Assembly: GCA_018873225.1 (NCBI GenBank)
Contig: JAEILZ010000005.1
Coordinates: 682,001 to 746,000, forward strand
From: [Phialemoniopsis] sp. UDSM-2020
Lineage: Eukaryota > Ascomycota > Sordariomycetes > Thyridiales > Thyridiaceae
DNA: 64,000 bases
Reading direction: 5' to 3'
Part shown: piece by piece, positions 54,428 through 64,000 of the stretch
Position numbering within the stretch: the first letter of the stretch is position 1
Layout of the letters: every line of letters begins with the position of its first letter
Notes under the pieces: generated by a model
The model's database searches: none
What the model saw: only the letters and a program-made list of their open reading frames with translations
What the model was told of the DNA's origin: nothing
Made by a program: the position numbers and the translations under genes

Positions 54428-56271
54428 CTATGCCGTCCTCTTCAACTTAGACTGGAAGATCCTGGGAAGCACTCCACTCGCAGTCCCATCGCAGACATCA
54501 AACACAAACTCGTCGAGCGCCCGGTGCTGGTACACGATCCTGTCCTGCCCTCCCCACGTCGTGCAGCTGGCCTTGACCCAGAACACAGCGGCGTCCTGCT
54601 TGGCGCGCTGCTCCACGGTGCCGAGCTCGAAGACGGCGCGCCACGACCACTGCTTGTCCGATTTGAGGGTCGTCGGGTAGACGCGGATGGACAGCGGCGT
54701 GTCGGGCGGCAGCGTGCTGAGGGAGATGTAGTTGGCGTAGTTGGCCGGCACGTCGACGCCGCGCATGACCCACTGCTCCACGAGCAGGCCCGGCCCATCG
54801 TCGACCTTGAGCGTCAGGGTCGAGTTGGTCGCGTTGTCGCTGTAGGTGCCGGCGAATGTCTGGGATGCTTCCTCCTTGCCGGCTGCCTCGAGGGCCGGGA
54901 GCAAAGTGGTCACGACGGCGGAGAGGATCTGCTGCGCCATGCCGCCCGACGTCTCGTTGCCGCCGAGGATCATGCTGAAGACGAGGTCGTAGTCCGGGAT
55001 CAGGACGACCTGCGAGTGGTAGTCGCCCAGGTCGCCGGACTTGGTATAGATCTCGATGAGGCGCTTGTCGGAGGTGAGGTTGTCGGAGCGGTAGATCTCC
55101 CAGACGGCGCCGAGCTGGGTGCCGGTGGAGGAGGTCGAGGTCAGTGGCTTCATCCACTTGTGCGTCTGGAGCGGGGTAAGGAGTTTGTTGGTTAGGATAC
55201 CCTGTGCGAGGGCGAGTAGGTCGTTCACGTTGGAGTAGTATGACCCGACTCTGGACAAACCATCAGTGCATTGTTGGCTTCAAACTTCGAAGCGATGAAC
55301 TTACGGATCCTCAAAACCGAGAGTAGCGCCCCACCAAATGTCGTCCTTGGGGATGAATCCTTGCGAGTCGTTGACGGGAGGTTTAGCACCAGTCGAAGTG
55401 TGCTTGAGATTGAGCGGGTCAAGAACCTCCTTGTGCATGTATTCGTCGTAAGTCATCTTGGAGACATTCTCGATGACGAAAGCCAGCACGGCGTAGGCGA
55501 CGTTCGAGTACGCAGGTGCAGTGAAGGGGGCGGAAATCGGATGGTGATTGCCGAAGCTGTTGATGAAATCTGTCTTATTACACGGTCTCAAGCCCAACAG
55601 GCCTGCGCATTCGATTGTAAGAGACTCGTTGGCAGGCGGGAGGCCGAACTTCTCCCAGGGCTTGGGGAAGTTGGTAAGATCGGTGGCAACTGTGAAAAGT
55701 TAGCATCATCACAGTCGTACGGCTGGGTCCCTAGTCTCGACATACAGTCAACCCCCATGCCGGAGACATGCGATGCTAGAGAGCCAATGGTGACATCGTC
55801 CCAAGTCAACAACGGGAAGCCATCTGACTGTGCCGTCTCCTGGATCGTCTTGAGCTCAGGCACGTACTTGGTGACGGGGTCATCCAAGTCGACGCCAGGG
55901 AGCTTCATGACACCGAGCATGGTAAACAGCTTCGATGCACTTCCGACGCGGAAGACGGTCTCGGTGTCGACTTCTGTTGCGCTCCTAACATCGACGACTG
56001 GCGGGCTGTAACTCTTGGAGAAGAGAGTTGTATCCTCGTGAACCGACTTGACGCCGATTGAGATGGCCGAGAAGCTTAGGGACGCCGTCATCTTGTCGAG
56101 AGCCTGGTCCAAGCCCTGTACTGCTTGCTTGACCTTGTCATTGGCGCTCGGCTTCTGTGGTGCCGGGAGGACGGCGCCTAAAGGGGGACAATGCAGCGGG
56201 TTGGTGGCTGCCAGAGCGGCTGGGAGCACGGCGAGTGCCAGGAGGCACTGGGGGATGGAAATCGTGTGCAT
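54428..56271 (-). CDS. Secreted beta-lactamase-like serine hydrolase (class C / transpeptidase-like)
   Basis: Three exons on the minus strand: 55746-56271, 55305-55689 and 54428-55250, total 1734 nt, 577 residues. Signal peptide MHTISIPQCLLALAVLPAALA. The catalytic SxxK is in FRVGSASKLFTML (Ser111, Lys114) and the second-motif Tyr in APAYSNVAYAVL (YSN). IGSLASHVSGMG and YMHKEVLDPLNLKHTST are typical of the beta-lactamase-related family, and GSYYSNVNDLLALAQGIL and DYHSQVVLIPDYDLVFSMILGG complete the domain. The C-terminal 180 residues form an extra beta-rich module seen in fungal members. These act as esterases, amidases or peptidases; the substrate here is unknown. The upstream in-frame Met (56319) is less likely because it delays the signal peptide. 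Confidence 0.88.
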
Positions 56272-57030
56272 GCTGGGGATCTGGCTCCGCGGTCGGTAGA
56301 GATGGGATCTGTTAAACAAGATGGTAGTATTTCATGTTTGAAGAAATCGCCCGAGAGGTTCAAACTTTTATAACGAAACTCTCCTCGGTCTCAGAGGTTA
56401 ATTCTCCACACTCCGAACAGACTCCGCCACGAACCCACGAGTTCATCAACAAGACCCCTACCGCCCGGGTACGTGGCGGCGATCCCAAAAGAGAATAGCT
56501 TGGCTTATGTACAGTAAATTCTAAATGAGGCTCAAGGCAATCAAGCTTACATATTAGGCTTGCTTACACTGCATGTTTAGCAAGGAGCTGCGTTGCCGGT
56601 GAACTAAGCCCTGTGGGTCAAAGGACGAAGGAATGCGATGCGACCAATCACGAATAATCTTCCGTACAAGAGGCCAGTCATTAGCGACCGCGGCGCAAGG
56701 GGCCGATCATCAGACCGTCCCTCAACTTTTGACTTTAGGTCGTGGGATAACCTCACTACATCAACTTTTGTCAGTGGGATAGTCACTCCCTCTGTATGCT
56801 ATGATGGGAAACGTCAACTACTTGCGCACTCATATGGCTGACCGCGCGTCAAAGTCGAGGCGGTGGAACGCGGGGAACATCTGTAGGCAACGGATGTAAT
56901 AACCCAGAATGGCTGGTGTGAGTAGAAGGCGCTCTGCTCTGAGGTCCTTTCCCTACTCGATGCCATGCACTCGCGCATCCGGCAGTGGAGTAGTCGGCAT
57001 CGGGGCAGGCAATAGCATCTTTACTCTGAG
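56272..57030. other. Intergenic region between beta-lactamase-like and esterase genes
   Basis: About 760 bp between tandem minus-strand genes; no supported gene. Confidence 0.5.
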
Positions 57031-58701
57031 CTAAACTGTCCCTGAGAATATGCCCATTACTTGTAGCAACTCCTGCCATCGAGCGTCCTTTTGAATCTCG
57101 ATATTGCCGTCTGCTGTCATGACCTTAATGTCGTCTGCCTCCAAAGTGCCATATGAGTAATCCTCTTCACCACGGACAAAGGCGCAAAGATCAGCGATCC
57201 AGTCATCCATCACTTGTCGCTCCACTGGGGTGGGACCATGGGTGATGGAGTAGCTGGTAATATGTCAGATCAGCATGTACAAATTTCAAGATGAGGGCAC
57301 TGTGAACCTACTTCCATATTGGTCTATCCATGGCATGACTGACCCCAATTGACGCCGGGGCGACGTCTGTCGTGATGAATGACAGACGATAGGCAATAAG
57401 GTACCTCCAGACATTCTTGATGTCGACTCCGTTCTGCACGAGATTGTTGACAAGATATCTTGATGGTGCCCTGACTTGGCCATCGGCAACGATCCGTCCG
57501 AAAATCTGTTGCCAGCCTTGTCTGTCATTTGGTGGAGGTAGAGAGTAGTGCTTCAACAGGCGGTCTGTCGTCTCCGGCGGGTAGTAATTGGAAGTCTGCA
57601 GCCTGAGAGAAGCCAGATCGGGATCCGGCGGATTGGTAACAGCATACAATGTGTCCTCGTTCAGCACCTCGCCGATGAAGATCTTGAGGTTCCGCTTTTT
57701 GAATTCATCAGCAAATAACCCATTGCGATAGTATTTGAAGATGCCTGGATGTATGAACAGATCATCCGTGACTGGTCGGAAGGTGTGGTTCTTTAGCTCC
57801 ATGATTCCCTTGCTCAACTCTTCGGCGCTGACTTGCCGCAGCAGGCGTAGCTTTTCAAGTCCACTCGACCTGTTTGGTATACGAAAATGGTCGCAGAGTT
57901 CTTCAAACTGTAGCTCGCAGTCGTCGACTGTCTTGGGCTGTGTCGGGATGGCGTTGGAGTACATGACTAGTCGCCGGAAGTGGTCACGAGATTCTCGTCC
58001 TCGAAAATCGTACAGTGTCTGTGCCAGCACAGAGTACGCTCCGGCACTGCGACCGGCGAGCGTAATATTGTCTGGGTCACCGCCAAAGGCAGCGATGTTG
58101 TCATACACCCAGTCCATGGCAAGTCGCTGATCCCAGAGACCGTAATTGCCGACGGCCTCGCCTTTGGACTCCTCGAGGAGTACGTGTCCAGCCAAGAAGC
58201 CAAAGACGTTCAGCCGATACCCAACCGCGACAAAGACGGCCTGGAGATTACCAGTGGAGATGAGCTCTGTCGGATCCATGCCCTCTTCCTGGCTAGGATC
58301 GCCTACTTGGAACCAGCCTCCATGGAACCAGACCATGACTGGCCATTTGGGTGTGGGAAGACTCGGATCGGGGACAGGTGTCCATATGTTGAGGCGAAGA
58401 CAGTCTTCATTGTATGTGTGCTTCGTATATGCTCGCTGACCGTTTTGGAGTAGTTGCCTTGGGGACAGACTGGGCCAAATGCTGTGGCATCATATGGACC
58501 CCCGTCCGCACCACAGTAGCGATGAGATTGAGGAAAGGGTCGAGGTTTGCGCCATCTTAATTCGCCTACAGGAGGTTGAGCATAAGGCACGTTCGCATAT
58601 CTTCGAGACTTGGAGTCGAACTGGAGTCCTCGCAAAGTTCCAGCGTTCTTGAGAAGATTGACTTGGCAGTCTGATGTGGTGTAAGATATCGTATTGCCCA
58701 T
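57031..58701 (-). pseudogene. Type-B carboxylesterase/lipase with apparent frameshift
   Basis: Alpha/beta-hydrolase of the carboxylesterase type-B family. Exon 1 starts at the Met at 58701 (MGNTISYTT) and carries GTLRGLQFDSKSRRYANVPYAQPPVGELRW and FGPVCPQ. The frame then changes near 58405-58430. In the next frame YNEDCLRLNIWTPVP, MVWFHGGWFQVG, the nucleophile elbow ITLAGRSAGAYSVL (G-R-S-A-G) and GVSHAMDRPIW follow, and a 58-bp intron (57254-57311) leads to a final exon 57031-57253. Joined sequence (57312-58701 plus 57031-57253) is 1613 nt, one short of a multiple of three, as a 1-nt deletion would give. A 50-nt intron with a weak GTCTGT donor could restore the frame but would remove the conserved GPVCPQ. 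It may be a broken gene, a sequencing error or an unusual splice. No signal peptide. Confidence 0.75.
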
Positions 58702-59181
58702 GATAAAGGACGGTACAAGAGGCTTGCAGGGTAAGTCTGGATTAAGGGGATGATTGTAACGGAGAATTGGAGTGGCGCAGGATGGGAAACAATGCTCAAA
58801 CAACGTGAAGTGAGGACGGGCGAATCACGCCAACCTTCCCTTATCAGTGGACAGGTAATTCCGGACAACTTTCTACTGGGTCCATGCCCATACGAATGTT
58901 CCTAACGACGCGAGCTGATCAACCGGGACGAGCCCCTTGCCGCAATCTGTAGAATGATACAATAGTCCCATGATGGGTTTTGTTGGGGTTCACACTGATT
59001 GGCCAGTTTAATCGACGACCATCTTAGTGTGAAAAGGGTGGAAAGTATGATTGCCACCGTTTCGAGGCCATGTTCCAAACCCCGCAAAACTTGAAGTCGA
59101 CAACCACGCACCTCGCACAAATCCGGGCTGAAGATGAGCCAATGGGGGAAGTGCAGCAGCAGGCTTGTGTAGCAAGACCAT
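58702..59181. other. Bidirectional upstream region of the esterase and Zn2Cys6 regulator
   Basis: 480 bp between divergent starts, a possible shared control region for the two genes. No certain CGG-triplet palindrome for the regulator was found. Confidence 0.5.
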
Positions 59182-61112
59182 ATGGATCTGTCGAGAGATG
59201 CGCAACCCAGGAAGCGGCCGCGTGTTGAGCGTGGAAGACGATCGAAGAATGGTGAGCTCATGAGCCTAGGCGGACTTTTGATCATCCCTCGCGACCACAA
59301 ATACTAATAATCATGTGTGACTAGGCTGCAAGACTTGTCTCAACAAGAAAGTGAAGTGCGACGAACAACGTCCACAATGTGGGCGGTGTACTCGTCTTCA
59401 GCTCCTTTGTGCGTGGGCAACATCGCCAGCAGCACCACTGGCGATAAGACGTCGAGGTGCAGGGCCAATCAAGAGTCGATCCTGCTGGAATTCTCCAGAA
59501 ATCATCGCAAAAGCAGAGCATAGCCCGATAGAAAGCGGTGTCGGACAGAACACCCTTGAAGCGGAAGTCGACAATGCTGCTGCCAATATTCTCATACCAA
59601 CTGGAGGCTCAGATCAATGCCCCAACGATGATGCTGAGCAGCAACCTACGAATTTCGGCGACATCGACATCGATTCCCTGGTGCCTGCGCAGAGTTACAA
59701 CATCCTCACTCTGTCTCCCGTAGGAGGCATCTCTGACTCGGTTCTACCTTTCGAGAATACACTTAGTTACCAGCCCTCGATCAATCCCTATCCTGTCTCT
59801 ACGTTCCTCTCTATCATCACATCTATCTCTTTCACCTGCCCTGTCGACCCTTCGCCTTCAATCGGAAGTAACGATAGCCACGCAATGGCTTTCCATCGCA
59901 CAGTTTTGGCTCCGATGAAGTCAACACGGGAGGCAGCTGTGTCATCACACACTCTCTTTCTCAACTTCGCTTTCCAAAGTCGCATGGCCTTGCACTTTCT
60001 GCTCGCTTTCTCTCACAGCGAGCTTGCTATGCACTACGGTCTCAGCAATCGTCCACCGATCGAATCTTATCTACACTTTCAACAAGGATCTGCGCTCTTT
60101 GCCCAGGCTCTTGACGCCCTTACGCCCCCAAATCACATCGCTATGATGCTCTCATTTTTGTACCTCTATATGTTCTGGATGAGACGTGATCCTCTCGATC
60201 TGGCGAAGCTCAATGAGCTTAGTTGCTCTGTATTGCTTTATGTGCGCACATTTGGATTGGATCGAATGTGTGCCGTTGTTGAGGGAGGGCCTGAAGCCTC
60301 CGAAACCGTGGCTCTGTCTCGGATGCTCACGTATGTGTATGACCGAGACGTGTTCTGTGGCTTCTTTGGCGGTGATGAGACCTTTGCGGGTTATGTGAAC
60401 GAGCATCACGAGTTGAGGCAGCGTATCTGGCAACTGTCCCGGATGCCAATTTCTTGGATGGAAGATCAGTCCACACTATGGCCCAGCATTCAACAAACCG
60501 AGAGTCTCCAGAGAAGTGTACTTGATGCCTATTTCTTTCTGATCAACATTCAGCACGATATCAATCGTCTCAGTAAAAGTGACGAGGTACAATCTGTGGG
60601 CATGAGAGCGGGAATTAAGAGAAGTCTGGAAAGGGTGCGAGAGGTAAGTCATCTCGAGGACTGGATCTCGTCCAGCATTAACACGGAGATAGGAGTATGC
60701 ACTTCTCTTTCAAATGGCTTCGGGATGTGCACAACGAGACTTGCCATTTCCACCACTTATGGCTTTGGTCAGTGTCACGATCTACCACGCTCTCCAGATC
60801 TATCTTCATCGTAGTCGAGACTCGGGCTTCGGAGCACTTCCGAGCCCGGTAGCCGTGCAAGGTGCGTTGAACGAGCTGATAGCCACGGCATATCACACGA
60901 TAGTCGCGGGGCCTGTGCAGCTGTTGGAACGTTTTCAATGGGCACTGTTTATCGCTGGACTTGAGACCCATGACCCTGTCCATCGACACTGGATTTCGGA
61001 GAGCATTTCTGACCCCGCTATCAAGGGAGTGCTCCGTCTTGTTGAAGCGGCTAAGGGAAGGTCGGGTATCACAGTTCGGGCGGTCCGACAACTGATTAAG
61101 CTACAGTCCTGA
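59182..61112 (+). CDS. Zn2Cys6 transcription factor, pathway-type regulator next to an MFS transporter
   Basis: Three exons, 59182-59251, 59325-60643 and 60693-61112, total 1809 nt, 602 residues. The basic N-terminus QPRKRPRVERGRRSKNG leads into a zinc cluster with Cys 25, 28, 35, 42, 45 and 52 (spacing 2-6-6-2-6), complete only after the first splice. The fungal-specific domain (Fungal_trans_2-like) includes ALHFLLAFSHSELAMHYG, HFQQGSALFAQALDALTPPNH, LSRMLTYVYDRDVFCGFFGG and QRIWQLSRMPI. The last exon gives EYALLFQMASGCAQRDLPFPP. The start at 59182 gives the full basic region; other ATGs do not keep frame. The 49-bp second intron is short but frame-preserving. The position, 355 bp upstream of a transporter and divergent from an esterase, suggests local control. 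Confidence 0.9.
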
Positions 61113-61467
61113 AATCTAGATGTCGTTGGTCCAGGCTAGCTTGATGGTGCTTACAGTGGCGAGTGATTGCGAGTTATCTTTGCGGCCACCTTTGTTATCT
61201 GCCGTCGATTAAAGTGGCCAACCCTTTGAGGGGACACAGTCCGGGGTAATCAGTCTCACGAGTCAAGGGCTGCGTGCAGATTTTAGGGCGCTGATCAATC
61301 CCCAGAATCGGATTGAGCTAGTGCTCTCGTGATAAGGGATTGTCACATCGAAATGCATAAGTAAGAGCCGGCATCGTCTACCCATCCATCAAAGACAACA
61401 TCTCCTCCCCAAGCCGGTCAGCGATTCCTTGCGCGACGCAGCAGAAACAGCAAAGCACTCGCTCACA
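61113..61467. other. Short intergenic region before the MFS transporter
   Basis: 355 bp between tandem genes; presumed promoter of the transporter. No motif is assigned. Confidence 0.5.
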
Positions 61468-63399
61468 ATGGAGACCGTCAATGTCCCTACGACTGACCTC
61501 AAAGACACGTCGCTCCCACCTGAGAAGAGTGAGTTGGCGCCCGAGAATGGCGCAGTGGATGCGCTGAGCCCGGAGCAAGAGAGGAAGCTAGTGCGCAAGA
61601 TCGATTGGTAGTATGTGGTACCTCGATCCGTTTCTCTATTCCCCATGCTGATAGTCATCCCTCAGTCTCATGCCTATCCTGATCGTCAGCTATGGGCTTC
61701 AGTATCTCGACAGTACGTTCTTCATACTGCTGCCCACCTCGCGAGCCACTCTACTCACAGACGACACACAGAGACTAGCTTGGCATACAGTGCCATCTTG
61801 GGCCTGCGCGAGGACCTAGTACGTCGCAACAGTCCCACCTCGTCAACATACTGGCTAACCGAACTTAAGAAACTTGCTGGTCAGCAGTACAGTTGGACCT
61901 CCAGTATCTTCTACGTGGGATACCTTGTGGCATCCTACCCCATTTCTTTGGGCTTCGTCAAGTTCCCTCTTGGCAAGTACCTCAGCATCCTGATGTATGT
62001 CAATGCCTTCGATCCCCAGCCCCGCCTCGAGCTGGCTAACGATACCGATTCAGGCTTCTCTGGGGAATTGTCCTTACGCTACACGCCGTTGCTTCGAACT
62101 ATGCGAGCCTAATGGTCCTGAGAACGCTACTTGGAGTCTTCGAGAGTGCTATCAGTCCTGGGTTCTCGTTGATCACCGGCATGTGGTATACACCTCACGA
62201 GCACGTATCACGGCATTCGATTTGGTTTGCTGGCAACGCGTCGGCTAGTATCATCGGATCCATGATAGCCTACGGCATTCTCAAATACCATGGCCCGATA
62301 GCCCAATGGAAAGTGAGTTGTCTGATCTTCCCCTCGCAATCAGCCATGGCATTAGGCAATTTATAGATCGGCTGCTTACAAGAATAAGATGCTATTCCTC
62401 ATCTTCGGCCTTATCACTATCGCGTGGTCTATCCTCATGTTTTTCATACTTCCCGACTCACCCTCAACCGCAAAGTTCCTCACGACATCCGAGCGGGAAT
62501 TTGCCGACCTCCGTCCAAAGAAGTTCCAGCGAACCACACAGACGAAGAAGTGGGATCGAGCCCAGGTCTTGGAAGCTCTGAAGGATATCAAGGCTTGGTG
62601 GTTCTTCCTCTTCTCCTTTATCATCTGTATTCCCAACGGTGGGACTACCAGTGTGCGTGTTCAATCTCAATCCCTTACACTTTATATATATAACATGAGA
62701 ATTGTATCTAATATCCTAACAGTTCAGTACAATCATCATCAAAAGCTTTGGATATGACGAATACCAAACCATCCTTATGGGCCTCCCTGCATCGGCTTTT
62801 CAGCTTACTACAGTCGCTCTTGTCGCTGTTTTCACCACATATGTCCGGAAATCGCGCCATATCGCTCTCATTCTAATTTTTCTCATGGCCATTGCTGGAA
62901 TTTTGATGATCAAGCTACTTACTGCGAAGCTTGTACGCCTTGCTGGCTTCTGGCTTATTATGGCCATTGCTCCAGCTTTCCCTTTGATGCTCTCCCTCGC
63001 CGCCAGCAATTTTGCCGGCTTTACGAAGAAGTCGACGGTGATGGCCATGATCTTCTTGGCGTACTGCGCTGGCAACCTTGCTGGACCGCAATTCTTCATC
63101 AACAGCGAAGCCCCCAACTACCATGTAAGACACATTGAATCGCTTATCGTTCATTCTCATCAGGTACTGATATTTGTTAGACTGCTTACACTACGATTCT
63201 GGCCTGTTTCGCTATCACTATTGTGCTTGTGCTCGTGGTATGGGGATACCTTGTCTGGGAGAACCGCCGCAGGGACAAAGAACAAGGCGTGCGTCGGGAT
63301 GCAGAGGAGAAGCGACAGGTCGATCTTCACGCCGACACTACGTTGCTGCATGTCGACGAGACGGATTTCCAAAACAGGAACTTTCGATACGTCCTGTAA
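61468..63399 (+). CDS. MFS transporter, anion:cation symporter (allantoate permease Dal5-like)
   Basis: Plasma-membrane importer of organic anions, about 12 membrane segments. Eight exons: 61468-61610, 61666-61712, 61772-61818, 61870-61994, 62054-62312, 62383-62652, 62723-63124 and 63181-63399, total 1512 nt, 503 residues, a normal length. Joins restore WYLMPILIVSYGLQYLDKTSLAYSAILGL (the typical TM1 region), SWTSSIFYVGYLVASYPISL, RTLLGVFESAISPGFSLITGMWYT, FAGNASASIIGSMIAYGI, MLFLIFGLITIAWSILMFFILPDSP, KAWWFFLFSFIICIPNGGTTSFSTIII, and GPQFFINSEAPNYHTAYTTILACF. The C-terminal tail is charged (ENRRRDKEQGVRRDAEE), ending in NRNFRYVL as in Dal5/Seo1-type proteins. All eight exons are frame-consistent and no stop is found, so it is likely functional. 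Substrate unknown; allantoate, ureidosuccinate or small carboxylates are family options. Confidence 0.92.
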
Positions 63400-64000
63400 T
63401 TTTGATTCTAGTTCCAAAAGGTGGAGCTGACTCCAAGTACATCCTGGCCTCTTGTCGCCAAAACAACGAGCGGGAGAAAACATTCTCGCCCACGACGTTC
63501 CTATTCCCTCCATAGCCTACCATAAAATGACAAGCATAGTGGAATGTAGTTTGCGAAGGACTTTAAGCCCGTGTTTAGATCTCGGCAAGGCCTTTCCATA
63601 GGTTTATGATGGCCTGCACGCTGCTTATGCCACAATTGCGACGCGTAAGCTGGGGCCTTTAGGCACGTTCCATGCGTATTCTACAGACTTGCTTCCAAAT
63701 GATCTTAACCCTAGAATCTTCATATAAATGCTGATGAAGTCCAGCCCCTTGAAGAAGTCTGTCATAAAGTTTGGTCCACAGACAAGAAAGCCAAGAGCTC
63801 GATGAAGCAATGCAATACCGAGGCAGAAGTGGCCAATAATGAGAACAGTACATCGAAACTCATACAGTCCAATTCAACTCCATCCACATATGCGAGACAG
63901 CTCGCCTTGAAGGGAAGGCTCACTTACTATGCTAAGAACTAAGTCCTTCTGATTCAACTCTCTCAAATTCGTAGTGCTCGAAACTAGGCGACCTTTTACG
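63400..64000. other. Terminal intergenic region
   Basis: 600 bp to the window edge. Two overlapping minus-strand open frames of about 61-64 codons near 63625-63853 have no clear family. A gene continuing beyond the edge cannot be excluded. Confidence 0.4.

Noticed and set aside
63625..63853. Possible C-terminal fragment of an FAD-dependent monooxygenase on the minus strand
   Set aside because: Two overlapping frames each show only weak resemblance over 60 codons, with no binding motif and no consistent exon join within the window.

Overview
The window is a 64 kb stretch of a filamentous ascomycete chromosome (Pezizomycotina, most likely Sordariomycetes). The signs are short spliceosomal introns of about 49-80 bp with GT..AG ends and CTAAC-type branch sites, GC-rich third codon positions in the housekeeping genes, two Zn2Cys6 regulators, and fungal families such as the ENA sodium ATPase, a Neurospora bli-3 homologue and a fungal oligopeptide transporter. 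No rRNA gene, convincing tRNA, CRISPR array or intact transposon was seen. Exon joins were made by hand. For every spliced gene except the carboxylesterase the exons add up to a whole number of codons, which supports the models.

Left half (1-32 kb), mostly conserved cell functions: ENA-type P-type ATPase; a Zn2Cys6 regulator; an F-box-like protein; a bli-3/PNPOx-like flavoprotein; DPH5 (diphthamide synthesis) divergent from SNU23 (tri-snRNP); UBC7 (ER-associated E2) convergent with ALG1 (N-glycan mannosyltransferase); an Msc2/ZnT7-like zinc transporter; a mitochondrial carnitine/acylcarnitine carrier; a TFIIIC 90-kDa-type subunit; GPI8 (GPI transamidase); a histidine-phosphatase-superfamily protein; and an acidic-repeat BTB-like protein.

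A 2.3 kb gene-poor gap (31.9-34.2 kb) separates this from the right half (34-64 kb), which looks accessory. It holds two small cysteine-rich secreted proteins, an NAD-binding epimerase-like protein, a decayed Mtr-type amino-acid transporter with three in-frame stops, a 5'-truncated amidase, a class I methyltransferase, a sulfotransferase-like P-loop protein with a C-terminal membrane segment, an OPT oligopeptide transporter, a predicted GPI-anchored orphan, a glutathionyl-hydroquinone reductase, a 555-residue orphan, a secreted beta-lactamase-like serine hydrolase, a type-B carboxylesterase with an apparent frameshift, and a Zn2Cys6 regulator directly upstream of an allantoate-permease-like MFS transporter.

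No wholly new system is obvious. The points most worth following are the mtr-like pseudogene beside the beheaded amidase, the frameshifted esterase inside a hydrolase/regulator/transporter group, the two secreted cysteine-rich proteins, two orphan proteins, two GC-AG introns, and a cluster of CCTCGG-type sites upstream of the carnitine carrier.
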